NCBI GenBank assembly: GCA_963663005.2
Contig: CAXXHH010000018.1
Span: 1 to 64,000 of the forward strand
Source of the DNA: CAINVV01 sp963663005
GTDB taxonomy: Bacteria > Bacteroidota > Bacteroidia > Bacteroidales > Prolixibacteraceae
Reading direction: 5' to 3'
DNA: 64,000 bases
Part shown: positions 8,736 through 16,471 of the stretch, piece after piece
Layout of the letters: every line of letters starts with the position of its first letter
Numbering within the stretch: the first letter of the stretch is position 1
Notes under the pieces: generated by a model
What the model was told of the DNA's origin: nothing
What the model saw: only the letters and a program-made list of their open reading frames with translations
The model's database searches: none
Position numbers and translations under genes: made by a program

Positions 8736-9023
8736 ATGGCACGTAGAATTATTGAACAAAGATTATCTGATGAACTAAAAGATTCAGAATTCGCCTTCCT
8801 TGGAACTAACCCTATCCATCTTATTCAAATTTACGAACAGGTAAAGAATCGTTTCCCTGATTTATGTGATGATGAATATTTATGCTCTACACATTGTAAA
8901 AGCGGTAACAATCTTCCAGAATGGAAACATGTAGTTCGGGGTGATATGCAATTCATGAAAAGAAGAGGACTTGCGCAACGTACCGATAACGTGGGAGAAT
9001 GGATATTTCATCCACTTGTATAG
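8736..9023 (+). CDS. Small winged-helix-like protein (95 aa)
   Basis: The C-terminal half (LPEWKHVVRGDMQFMKRRGLAQRTDNVGEWIFHP) looks like the winged-helix seen at the N-terminus of Mrr-type restriction proteins, where an 'EWKH.VR..L..LK.RGL' helix precedes a wing with Trp. Two cysteines (CSTHC) could bind metal. No nuclease domain follows. It has a clear promoter and a palindromic operator upstream, so an autoregulated DNA-binding protein or control protein is plausible. Family resemblance is weak. Confidence 0.6.
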   Translation: MARRIIEQRLSDELKDSEFAFLGTNPIHLIQIYEQVKNRFPDLCDDEYLCSTHCKSGNNLPEWKHVVRGDMQFMKRRGLAQRTDNVGEWIFHPLV

Positions 9024-9936
9024 TAAGGTTCATACTCCTTAATGAAGTTTAAGTTGGGAAACTCCTTTCTTTATGATTTTCATTGGGGGTTTAGAGAATT
9101 GGATTAGTGGAGTATTAAAAGTCATCTTTGAATTAATATTTCATTCAAAAAAGGTCCCCGGGAGTGAAATTGGGCTTATGTATTCTGGGAGCATTTTTTA
9201 CCCGGGGCACTGCCGCAAAATGTAATCTGGGAATTAAAGTACATTTTTCAAAGCGCGCAAAATGCCAGGCGCGCCGATACAAATGTAATCTGGGAAGGTT
9301 TTACGCAAGTAAATTTATTGATGTATTCTTCCAGCATCTTTTTTGTGATTACTTTCTGTAAGTTTTGTATATATAAGAATGGGGTTTGAACCAATTTGAG
9401 TAAAAGGAGTAAATGAAAAATTCCTGCCGAAAACTAAAGATTTGATTACACTTCACGAGGGGGATAATGCCTGGTAGTTATTATTTCAAAAAGAACCACT
9501 TTCGAATTTTTGAAAAGGCCTTACAATCCAAGGGTTGACAAACATCGATATCCCGTTTGCCGGTTCACACAGATATCCAAGAGAAATACGACAGCACAAT
9601 TGGTTGTTCACGTCAAATTCTCCGACAAAACCACACTAAAAAAGCGGGGATTGCCAACTAATCTCTTTTACTCTTTTTGAAGATCCGTCTTATCTTGCCT
9701 AGTCGTACAACCAACCATCTCTTGAGTGGGCTTTGAAATGGATCATTGATCTGAGTTTGGAATGGTGTCTTTTTTACCTTCAGGAGGTGAAGGTCCCAGT
9801 TGACGATACTTATATTTGTTGTCTTCATAATAAATGCACCCTCAAAGTATTGATTAAGGCTAAGATAAGCCTAATTTCAATAGAATTAAGGAAGTGTCAT
9901 ACAGTTCAATAGGGTTTGGCCTACTTCATTGAATAA
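9024..9936 (+). other. 913 bp without a recognisable gene
   Basis: Contains short repeats (AATGTAATCTGGGAA near 9220 and 9285), two CCCGGG-type palindromes (near 9157 and 9202) and only short broken frames. Between 9460 and 9860 several fragments look weakly coding (for example MPGSYYFKKNHFRIFEKALQ near 9467), interrupted by stops. This may be a decayed gene, but I cannot name it. Confidence 0.4.
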
Positions 9937-11154
9937 TTGATTCGTTTATTTTTAAACGAAACTATCAAAGTTCACTTCAATCTCCCAGAAGACAATATTT
10001 TGAGTATTAGCAATTGCTTTTTTATGGCGAATTCAATAGATTTGATGGAAACTAACGATTCCATTATGAATGTGTTCATTACCTGTACTCCTGAATTCTC
10101 GTATGACAAATTAGATGAGATCGTTACATTACTAAGTAGTATTCCCGGAGAATTAAAATTCATCAAGGGGAAACCATTAAATTATACTCAGTTTAGAAGG
10201 CTAAACCCAAAATTTGAAGATGTAAGCCAGATTATGAGTCTGACATTTGAGGAATTATTCGATTTAATTCAGGGCTACAGAGAATTTCGGGAAATCATAG
10301 ATGAAGATTATATCATCCTAGTTACGTCAATAAGAAATAGGTTGCGGTGGTTTAGTGCATTTAGCAAGAATAACATTTTCATACAAGGTGATGAATGGGA
10401 CTTGATTTCTAGTGTGGACTCAAAGTTCAGTATTGCCCACCAGTGTGTTGAAAATATTTTTCAATCGCTTATAGATATTGACATTTATAATGCTGAATCA
10501 GAACCGAACATTCATTTTGATGCAATTAATTGTATTAATGACTTTTGTAAAAATAAGTCTCATATTTTAAGGAAACTTCAGTCAGCGAATATTTGTGAAT
10601 CCTGCTACCAAAGAGCAATTGACAAAGGAGTAAATGATTTTTTACTCACTCATATCGTAAGTATATTAGAAGAAATTCGAAGGGAATTTGTCATATCGAA
10701 GAAGTTGTTGTCTCAAACGAGGATTGAAAAAGTCGTTATTGATGAGAAAGGAAATATTACAATAGGAGACAGAATCATTAAAATGAATACACTACCCAAA
10801 GTAATGTACATTAATTTTCTGCGTCACATAGAAGGTATCCCTTCAAATAAACTTTGCGAGAACAAGGAGCAATTTGAAGGAGTTTATATAAAGTTGAAAA
10901 GTAATCCAGATGATTATGCAATTGCAAAGATGTGTTGCAATAAAATTAAGTATAAAAATAAGCAGCCTGAAAAGAATAAACCCACCTTTGAAACTTATAG
11001 AACAAGAATTAAAAATGCATTAAAAGATAAACTTGGAGTGATACTTGCGAACTTTTATGCAATAAACCTAATAACAGACCAAAACAACCAAAGCATATTC
11101 AAAGTACCGCTTTCACCAGGACAATTTGAGATCCACCCAAAGTTCTCAAAATAA
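9937..11154 (+). CDS. Uncharacterised protein with winged-helix-like C-terminus (405 aa)
   Basis: The frame opens at a TTG directly after an in-frame stop; the next good start is ATG at 10024. A 20-bp palindrome (9941-9960) covers the first codons. The middle part has SIAHQCVENIFQSL, HFDAINCINDFCKNK and a NICESCYQRA segment: conserved His and three Cys pairs that suggest a metal-binding core. The C-terminal 110 residues (IDEKGNITIGDRIIKMNTLPKVMYINF onward) resemble a domain I have seen repeatedly at the ends of Bacteroidota proteins: 'LPKALYLLFLRHPEGI' followed by a long helix. Function unknown. It is followed by the ParB-methyltransferase gene, about 100 bp downstream. Confidence 0.7.
   Translation: MIRLFLNETIKVHFNLPEDNILSISNCFFMANSIDLMETNDSIMNVFITCTPEFSYDKLDEIVTLLSSIPGELKFIKGKPLNYTQFRRLNPKFEDVSQIMSLTFEELFDLIQGYREFREIIDEDYIILVTSIRNRLRWFSAFSKNNIFIQGDEWDLISSVDSKFSIAHQCVENIFQSLIDIDIYNAESEPNIHFDAINCINDFCKNKSHILRKLQSANICESCYQRAIDKGVNDFLLTHIVSILEEIRREFVISKKLLSQTRIEKVVIDEKGNITIGDRIIKMNTLPKVMYINFLRHIEGIPSNKLCENKEQFEGVYIKLKSNPDDYAIAKMCCNKIKYKNKQPEKNKPTFETYRTRIKNALKDKLGVILANFYAINLITDQNNQSIFKVPLSPGQFEIHPKFSK
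9941..9960. repeat. 20-bp dispersed palindrome, copy 1
   Basis: TTCGTTTATTTTTAAACGAA, with 8-bp arms TTCGTTTA/TAAACGAA around 4 bases. It overlaps the first codons of the 405-aa gene. It is identical to copy 4 at 30060. Confidence 0.85.
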
Positions 11155-11250
11155 AAACCGAAATATTTCACTATTTTATTCGAAATATTTCAATAAACTA
11201 ATCCTCAATTAGTTATATTGATTTTTGCTCAAACTTTAAAACTGAAAAGT

Positions 11251-12924
11251 ATGAGCACAATAAATTATTTACCTACAGAAATTAAAAAAATCAGAGTTGA
11301 AGATATAGTAATCTCTGATGTCACCTACAAATTGTACGACTATTCCAATCGGGAGCATGAGATTCAAGCCCTGATTGAAAGTATCTCTGAGATTGGTCAG
11401 CAACAGCCAATTTTGGTCATCCAAGACGGTTCAAAGTATTTTATTCTTGATGGCGTTCTCCGTTATAAGGCTCTCGTTCGTTTAAATTTAAACGAAGTTG
11501 ATGCCATTGTTTGTGGTTTTGTCCAAACGGCTGAATTCTCCCTGTCGGATATGATAATCCATATCCAGATCCACAAAGTGAAAACAGAGGGAGAGAAACT
11601 CAACGAAGTAAAATCGTTGTTACGTATTGAAATTGACGATAGAAACCCACAACGTGATAAGGATAAGAGGGTAGCACTTGTTTCGTCACTGTTAGGAGGT
11701 AAGGGTTGGGGGAGAAACAATGTTTATTCCTTTGAAAAGATTCTTCTATGGGAGAAAAACACCAATTCCGAACAACGTTTGGCAGAAAGGATCATGTCAA
11801 ATGAGATTAACATCTCTAAAGCTCTTGAAACGATTAGCCTTATCGAAAATCCTCTGTTTGAAAAAGAGAAAGAGGATGAGTCCTGCATTGTTGACGGATT
11901 TATCAATGGTAAATACACTGCTGAAAAAGCTGAGAAATTGATGGGTTCGTATGACAGGAAAAAGGCTGAGGAGCCTACCCAAATTGATCTTTATCCCATA
12001 GATGAAAGGAAATACACAATTCTTCAAGGTAATATTGAGGAGATTGAATTACCCAATGACCTTGAAATAGACACCATCTTTACATCTCCACCTTATTTTC
12101 AGTTGGTCAGGTATGGAACTGATCCAAATGAATTGGGTTGGGAGAAAACACCGGACTTATACGTGAAACGTCTTGCTGGCATTCTGATGAAATGTTTTGC
12201 AAGATTGAAGAACACCGGATCAATGTTTATCAACATCGGTGAGACCCACAAGGATTTCCAGTGTTTGGGCATCATAGACCGGTTAACCTGTGAATTGATG
12301 AACCAGGGAGTTCGATTGGTCGACAAAATTATTTGGGAAAAGCCAGTTGCCAAACCCTTGAACAACAATGTACGCCGGCTCAATCCTGCATATGAGGTTA
12401 TACTTCATTTCTCGAAGACCAAAGATTACTATTTCGATCCTATTCGTACAACGAATGAAAAGAGATTGAAGGTTTCAAAAGGATGTAAAGAGCACGGGGT
12501 TAAAACTACAAGTTACCATATTCCGAATCGATTCGGAGCACTGAGGAATTTCTTAAATACTGAAGACTTAAAAAACATTATTAAGCTTCGGATTCACCAA
12601 AACCGCACCAAACATGTTGAGGGAGAGGAAGAGCATCCTGCCACTTTTTCAATGGATCTTCCGTTAATTCCACTAGCATTAACATGTTCCAAAAGTGAGA
12701 ATACAGTGGTTTTCGATCCTTTCATGGGGTCTGGTTCCTGCGGTGTTACTGCTATTAAGATGGGTTTCAAATTCGTCGGTGTTGAGTTGTATGAGAAAAA
12801 TATTGTCACTGCACAGAGGATTCTCAACGAAAGTCAACAGGCCTTTCACCTGTCGGAATTGGATTCACTAGTTGATGACTACTGTGAATTACCAGAAACG
12901 GAAGAAGAGCTCCAACGAGCTTAA
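11251..12924 (+). CDS. ParB-domain / DNA methyltransferase fusion
   Basis: The N-terminal 110 residues are ParB-like (KIRVEDIVISDVTY, LIESISEIGQQQPILV, ILDGVLRYKAL), followed by a helical linker and a methyltransferase domain. The latter has motif IV TSPPY (about residues 278-282) before motif I FDPFMGSG, the order of beta-class amino-methyltransferases; SPPY favours N4-cytosine, although N6-adenine cannot be excluded. Such fusions are common on phages and mobile elements. I chose ATG 11251 over an upstream TTG at 11218, because residues before it are not conserved-looking. The codons at 11477-11496 coincide with a dispersed palindrome. No partner nuclease is next to it. Confidence 0.9.
   Translation: MSTINYLPTEIKKIRVEDIVISDVTYKLYDYSNREHEIQALIESISEIGQQQPILVIQDGSKYFILDGVLRYKALVRLNLNEVDAIVCGFVQTAEFSLSDMIIHIQIHKVKTEGEKLNEVKSLLRIEIDDRNPQRDKDKRVALVSSLLGGKGWGRNNVYSFEKILLWEKNTNSEQRLAERIMSNEINISKALETISLIENPLFEKEKEDESCIVDGFINGKYTAEKAEKLMGSYDRKKAEEPTQIDLYPIDERKYTILQGNIEEIELPNDLEIDTIFTSPPYFQLVRYGTDPNELGWEKTPDLYVKRLAGILMKCFARLKNTGSMFINIGETHKDFQCLGIIDRLTCELMNQGVRLVDKIIWEKPVAKPLNNNVRRLNPAYEVILHFSKTKDYYFDPIRTTNEKRLKVSKGCKEHGVKTTSYHIPNRFGALRNFLNTEDLKNIIKLRIHQNRTKHVEGEEEHPATFSMDLPLIPLALTCSKSENTVVFDPFMGSGSCGVTAIKMGFKFVGVELYEKNIVTAQRILNESQQAFHLSELDSLVDDYCELPETEEELQRA
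11477..11496. repeat. 20-bp dispersed palindrome, copy 2
   Basis: TTCGTTTAAATTTAAACGAA, a perfect 20-bp palindrome. It lies inside the ParB-like domain coding region and encodes R-L-N-L-N-E there. Confidence 0.85.
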
Positions 12925-12934
12925 AACACACTAA

Positions 12935-12968
12935 AGGTGGTCTAGTTCAGTTAAGGATCAGACCACCT
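12935..12968 (+). terminator. Hairpin after ParB-methyltransferase gene
   Basis: AGGTGGTCT (12935-12943) pairs with AGACCACCT (12960-12968) 11 bp after the stop codon. No U-run follows, so termination may be weak. Confidence 0.5.
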
Positions 12969-12999
12969 ATCCAATCCAATTTTCAAAATCTAATTTTTT

Positions 13000-13022
13000 C
13001 GGGGGACAGCGATATTCTGAAC
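13000..13022 (+). repeat. Leader element, copy 1
   Basis: CGGGGGACAGC followed by GATATTCTGAAC, ending exactly 10 nt before the ATG at 13033. It is the same as copies 2 and 3. Confidence 0.85.
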
Positions 13023-13032
13023 GCTATGAATT

Positions 13033-13299
13033 ATGGATTTAAATAAGATTGAACAAGAAAAATTACTGGAAAGAATGTTAATAATCAAGATTTTGACTCT
13101 TGATTATCACCTTTCCCCAAGCGGAGTTAAAAATTACTATGAGTGTGATTTTGAATTTGAAGCTAAAGGAGAAGATTGTATTCCAATAAATCTCCATACG
13201 TGGGTTGGGAGAAATCATAGATATAAGGAGAAATACCATGAAGTATTTGTGGTTCCGGACGAACTAAGGATACCACTTATCATCAAGGTAAACGATTAA
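13033..13299 (+). CDS. Hypothetical protein (88 aa)
   Basis: A small protein with a helical N-terminus (KIEQEKLLERMLIIKI) and a beta-rich remainder containing HTWVGRNHRYKEKYHEVFVVPDELRIPLIIKV. It is not clearly related to the three paralogues downstream, yet it carries the same leader element at the same spacing (10 nt). I do not recognise a family. It is the first gene of a four-gene series that ends at 14405. Confidence 0.65.
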   Translation: MDLNKIEQEKLLERMLIIKILTLDYHLSPSGVKNYYECDFEFEAKGEDCIPINLHTWVGRNHRYKEKYHEVFVVPDELRIPLIIKVND

Positions 13300-13319
13300 A
13301 AATCAATAATTTTTTAAAA

Positions 13320-13341
13320 GGGGGACAGCGATATTCTGAAC
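13320..13341 (+). repeat. Leader element, copy 2
   Basis: GGGGGACAGC followed by GATATTCTGAAC, 10 nt before the ATG at 13352. Confidence 0.85.
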
Positions 13342-13351
13342 AATAATAAAG

Positions 13352-13645
13352 ATGAAAAAAAGAACAAAAAAAATGATTGAATTAACACCAGATTGGGTGT
13401 TGAAGAATTTGAGTGACCATTGGTATGCAGATGGAAATGGTTATGCAGTCATATCAGTCGTCACTGAAAACTTTTCAACTGCTTGGATTGAATTGGCATT
13501 AGATACACTTGATATTGAATGGGAAGTTGGGGAGCATTTCATTGATGGAATAAATTATTCTGATTATGTGTTTGATATTGAAGATATCAAGGAAGATTGT
13601 CCTGAATATTATGAAGAACTGATTGAAGACAATAACGATGCTTAA
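13352..13645 (+). CDS. Acidic small paralogue 1 (97 aa)
   Basis: The protein starts with a lysine-rich tip (MKKRTKKM) and is then strongly acidic: IELTPDWVLKNLSDHWYADG, AWIELALDTLDIEWEVGE, YVFDIEDIKEDCPEYYEELIEDN. The two neighbours (13735 and 14118) share this plan over their full length, so this is a tandem family. No signal peptide, membrane segment or catalytic motif is visible. The acidic surface and repeated copies would suit an immunity, inhibitor or DNA-mimic protein, but that is speculation. Confidence 0.75.
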   Translation: MKKRTKKMIELTPDWVLKNLSDHWYADGNGYAVISVVTENFSTAWIELALDTLDIEWEVGEHFIDGINYSDYVFDIEDIKEDCPEYYEELIEDNNDA

Positions 13646-13701
13646 ATAAAACGCCTAAGGTTAAATTATTAATGAGAATATGTATGGAAAATTTGCATTT
13701 C

Positions 13702-13724
13702 CGGGGGACAGCGATATTCTGAAC
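13702..13724 (+). repeat. Leader element, copy 3
   Basis: Same sequence as copy 1, 10 nt before the ATG at 13735. Confidence 0.85.
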
Positions 13725-13734
13725 ACAAAATCAA

Positions 13735-14043
13735 ATGAAAAAAGGTACAAAAAAAATGGTTGAATTTACACCGGAGTGGGTCTTGATGAATTTGAGTGAC
13801 GGTTGGGAAACTGATGGGAATGGTATAGCTTCTATTATAATAGATGAATCAAACTCCTCTAAAGCTTGGGTTGAATTAGCTTTAATCTCTCTTGATATAG
13901 AGTGGGATATTGTTATGTTTTCATCTAATCAAGTAATAGAAACCGAATATGTTTTTGAGATTGAAGACATCAAAGATTCATGCCCTGAATTTTATGAAAA
14001 ACTGGTAAAAGCTAATAATGATGCCAAAGCAAATTATAAATAA
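13735..14043 (+). CDS. Acidic small paralogue 2 (102 aa)
   Basis: The most diverged member of the three-gene family. It keeps the MKKGTKKM start, EFTPEWVLMNLSDGW, AWVELALISLDIEWDI and YVFEIEDIKDSCPEFYEKL blocks, but ends in a more basic tail (KANNDAKANYK). The middle strand region differs most (MFSSNQVIETE), so variation is concentrated between the conserved blocks. Function unknown. Confidence 0.72.
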   Translation: MKKGTKKMVEFTPEWVLMNLSDGWETDGNGIASIIIDESNSSKAWVELALISLDIEWDIVMFSSNQVIETEYVFEIEDIKDSCPEFYEKLVKANNDAKANYK

Positions 14044-14084
14044 TCAGATTTCAAATCAGAATGAGTTTATAAAATTAACAATTC

Positions 14085-14107
14085 CGGGGGACAGCATTAT
14101 TCTGAAC
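14085..14107 (+). repeat. Leader element, copy 4 (variant)
   Basis: CGGGGGACAGC followed by ATTATTCTGAAC. The centre differs (CATTATT in place of CGATATT), while the spacing of 10 nt to the ATG at 14118 is kept. Confidence 0.82.
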
Positions 14108-14117
14108 AACCATTGCG

Positions 14118-14405
14118 ATGAAAAAAGGAACAAAAAAAATGATTGAGTTAACACCTGAGTGGGTTTTGAAGAATATGAGTGACCATTGGTTTACTGATGG
14201 GGAAGGCTTTGCAATTATTTCAACAACAAAATCTTCCTCCAGAGCTTGGGTTGAATTAGCATTGGATACCCTTGATATTGAATGGGAGGTTGAGGAGGTT
14301 TTCTATGATGAAGAGAATCATTTCCAGTATGTATTTGATATTGAAGACGTCATAGAGGAATGTCCTGAATTTTATGAAGAGTTGATTGAAGACAATAGTA
14401 TTTAG
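14118..14405 (+). CDS. Acidic small paralogue 3 (95 aa)
   Basis: Closest to paralogue 1: MKKGTKKMIELTPEWVLKN, then AWVELALDTLDIEWEVEE and YVFDIEDVIEECPEFYEELIEDN. It is very acidic at the C-terminus. Five bases after its stop comes GAGGGAGGACAATAATTAG, which may be a decayed further copy of the leader element. Function unknown. Confidence 0.74.
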   Translation: MKKGTKKMIELTPEWVLKNMSDHWFTDGEGFAIISTTKSSSRAWVELALDTLDIEWEVEEVFYDEENHFQYVFDIEDVIEECPEFYEELIEDNSI

Positions 14406-14603
14406 AAATTTGAGGGAGGACAATAATTAGTCTCCAGTATTGTTTTAAACATGATATACTCTTTACTTTTTCAATTTTCCCCTTTATATTTTAAACAAGC
14501 GATGGGGCAGCAATATCGCCAGGAAATTAACCGACCTCAGTTGGATTTCGTGAATTGCCCCTCACGGATTCAGTTGGGGTCAAATTATTTTAAATTAATC
14601 ATT

Positions 14604-15197
14604 ATGGAAAACGTTGATAAAAAATCGTTTATGTTCTATCTCAACTGGATAGACCAGATAAATGAGTTGGATGATCTTGAACTCAGAAGACTCATCAATA
14701 ATCTCGTTAAATATCATAAGAAAGAAGCAGTTGAACTGGTTACAAAAGCAGACAGGTTGGTCTGGCAAGGTATATTGCCCGGCCTCCAGGCAAATGAGGC
14801 TAGATATGAGAGAAAGGTTGCAGCAAACCGTGCCAATGGGCAATTTGGTGGAGCACCTCCTGGTAATGGAAACGCCAGGAAGGACAAAACAACCCAATCA
14901 CCCCAAAACAACCCAAACAACCTGATAATAGATAAAAGAGAAGAGATAAATGGTAATAGAGAAATGGTAATAGATAATATAGAAGAGTTAACAGAAAAAG
15001 GTAAACTGGAAAGTGAAAACTGGGAAGAGTCAAATGAGAAAAGAGAACTGGAAAATGACGATGTAAAAATTGAAGATGTTTTTTCCGATGCTGAGCTAGT
15101 TCTTTCTTCAACTAATAAAGAAACGCCAGTTGATATTGTAAAACAAAGCGGAGGTATAACAATGGCGGAGTACTACCGGAGGAAAAATAAAGTTTAA
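14604..15197 (+). CDS. DUF6291-like element/phage protein
   Basis: I start it at ATG 14604 (MENVDKKSFMFYLNW), since the upstream extension to 14451 does not look protein-like. Residues 1-95 are helical (WIDQINELDDLELRRLINNLV, then GILPGLQANEARYERKVAANRANG) and match what I remember as DUF6291, found in Bacteroidota phages and mobile elements beside replication genes. The second half is low-complexity, Asn/Glu/Lys-rich, with run-on codons of the type AATAGATAA, and ends with AEYYRRKNKV. Exact role unknown; a replication-related or DNA-binding function is possible. Confidence 0.65.
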   Translation: MENVDKKSFMFYLNWIDQINELDDLELRRLINNLVKYHKKEAVELVTKADRLVWQGILPGLQANEARYERKVAANRANGQFGGAPPGNGNARKDKTTQSPQNNPNNLIIDKREEINGNREMVIDNIEELTEKGKLESENWEESNEKRELENDDVKIEDVFSDAELVLSSTNKETPVDIVKQSGGITMAEYYRRKNKV

Positions 15198-15248
15198 TTG
15201 AAATACCCAACAACGAACGCAGTGAGAAATGTGGGTCCAAGCATATTT

Positions 15249-15455
15249 GCTAGTGTTCTGGGAATTTTATTTGAAAAATATACTCTCGACCAGAAAGATA
15301 ATGAGATTGCCGGAGCTTTATGCAAATTAACAAAAAGTAGCTCAACCGGCCGCATTCATAAATTTGCTCCGGCTAATGCAAGTATTCTGGGAATTTTGTG
15401 TAACGATGCACTCTCAACCAGCACACAATCTAATGCACTGGGCTTTAAGCAAGAA
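15249..15455 (+). repeat. Two diverged ~75-bp direct repeats, 129 bp apart
   Basis: GCTAGTGTTCTGGGAATTTT (15249) and GCAAGTATTCTGGGAATTTT (15378) begin two related blocks that both continue through CTCTC-ACCAG and end near GCTTTA-GCAA. The offset is 129 bp, a multiple of three, and both lie in an open frame 15198-15488 (96 aa) that reads AS(V/I)LGIL twice. Whether the frame is translated is unclear; it directly abuts the stop of the previous gene. Confidence 0.5.
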
Positions 15456-15488
15456 AAAAAGGTAGTTCAACCAGAGCGAAGCGAGTAA

Positions 15489-16254
15489 TCAGTACCGGTG
15501 GTAAGAGAGCATCTTTTCTGGGAGTAAGAAAAGGATACCCAATTGAGGCACGAAATACTGGGCCTGCATACTGGACAATCCCAACCCTCACCCCCGATTC
15601 CGCTCGACCCCCTCTCCCAACTTTGGATGTTCTATGTCCGACTGATTCGTTTAAAATTAAACGAATGATGACCAGACAGGGAAAAATATCCAAAATAGAG
15701 CCCGGTTTTATTCCACCATCCAATCGTATGATTCGGCACCCAACTTGAAGAAAAGGGCAATAATTCTGACCTTTATTTATGTGAATGCCGAGCCCCAAGA
15801 ACTTATCCAGTCATATTCTTGGACGATCTGCGATATCTGCCTTCGTAAGCCACCTAATTACCCAAGAATCGTATTAAACACACCAGAACTCACCAGATTG
15901 AATTCCCTTCATTTTCCTAAAATTTGACCAGAATTTTTTATCGTACTTTTTCAAAAAGCGGTAATTGGCCAATTTTTCCTGGAAATATTTTTCTGGAATG
16001 TCTAAACCCCTCCCAGAAGAGATGTTTTTACCATATATAATAGGGGATACGGAAGGCCGGAGAGCCGGGGGGTAAGAAGGACAGGGGGTAATCAACAAGC
16101 CAGGCCTAAATGACATCAAAATATTTATCTATCTTGCACTAAGCCAGATATTTATTAGCATTAAATTAACATATACCCCTTTTTTTTCTCGTTTTTTTTC
16201 CTTATATTTTAATTACCCACTCAGAGGGTATAAAAGGGAAAAACTAATGAAGAA
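15489..16254. other. 766 bp without a recognisable gene
   Basis: Only short frames, none with gene-like composition. It holds palindrome copy 3 (15646-15665) and a C-rich tract (15583-15620). Near the end, pyrimidine-rich runs (16177-16204) lie upstream of the excisionase-like gene, where its promoter must be. Confidence 0.5.
15646..15665. repeat. 20-bp dispersed palindrome, copy 3
   Basis: TTCGTTTAAAATTAAACGAA, perfect 8-bp arms around AAAT. It is located in a non-coding stretch. Confidence 0.85.
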
Positions 16255-16458
16255 ATGGAAGAACGTTTTTTTGATGTACAGAACTTGGCTCAGTACATCC
16301 ACTTATCAAAAAGTATCATTTATAGGATGGTACGAACACAATCAATCCCATACATTAAGCTGGGAACAAGAACCTTATTCGATCGGAATCAGATCGACAA
16401 TTGGGTGATAAATGGTGGCAGGATTGGGGATTCACTTCCAAACCTTCCACAATATTAA
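16255..16458 (+). CDS. Excisionase-like helix-turn-helix protein
   Basis: 67 aa with a MerR/AlpA-like helix-turn-helix: FDVQNLAQYIHLSKSIIYRMVRTQSIPYIKLGTRTLFDRNQIDNWV. The order (recognition helix, then 'IPYIKLG.R.LF....ID.W') is typical of small excisionase-family proteins that bend DNA at attachment sites or regulate integrase genes. It lies directly upstream of the integrase in the same direction, 13 bp before its start, as expected for a Xis-Int pair. Confidence 0.82.
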   Translation: MEERFFDVQNLAQYIHLSKSIIYRMVRTQSIPYIKLGTRTLFDRNQIDNWVINGGRIGDSLPNLPQY

Positions 16459-16471
16459 AGAGAGGTATCTG

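Noticed and set aside
9164..9361. 65-aa open frame in the 9.0-9.9 kb gap
   Set aside because: Composition is unlike neighbouring genes, no start or family support, and internal short repeats explain the sequence.
13000..14107. CRISPR-like reading of the four 22-23 bp repeats
   Set aside because: Repeats lie 300-400 bp apart with genes between and no cas genes; they are leader elements, not a CRISPR array.
15489..16254. Minus-strand frames at 15.4-16.1 kb
   Set aside because: Low-quality amino-acid composition and overlap with pyrimidine-rich DNA; treated as non-coding.
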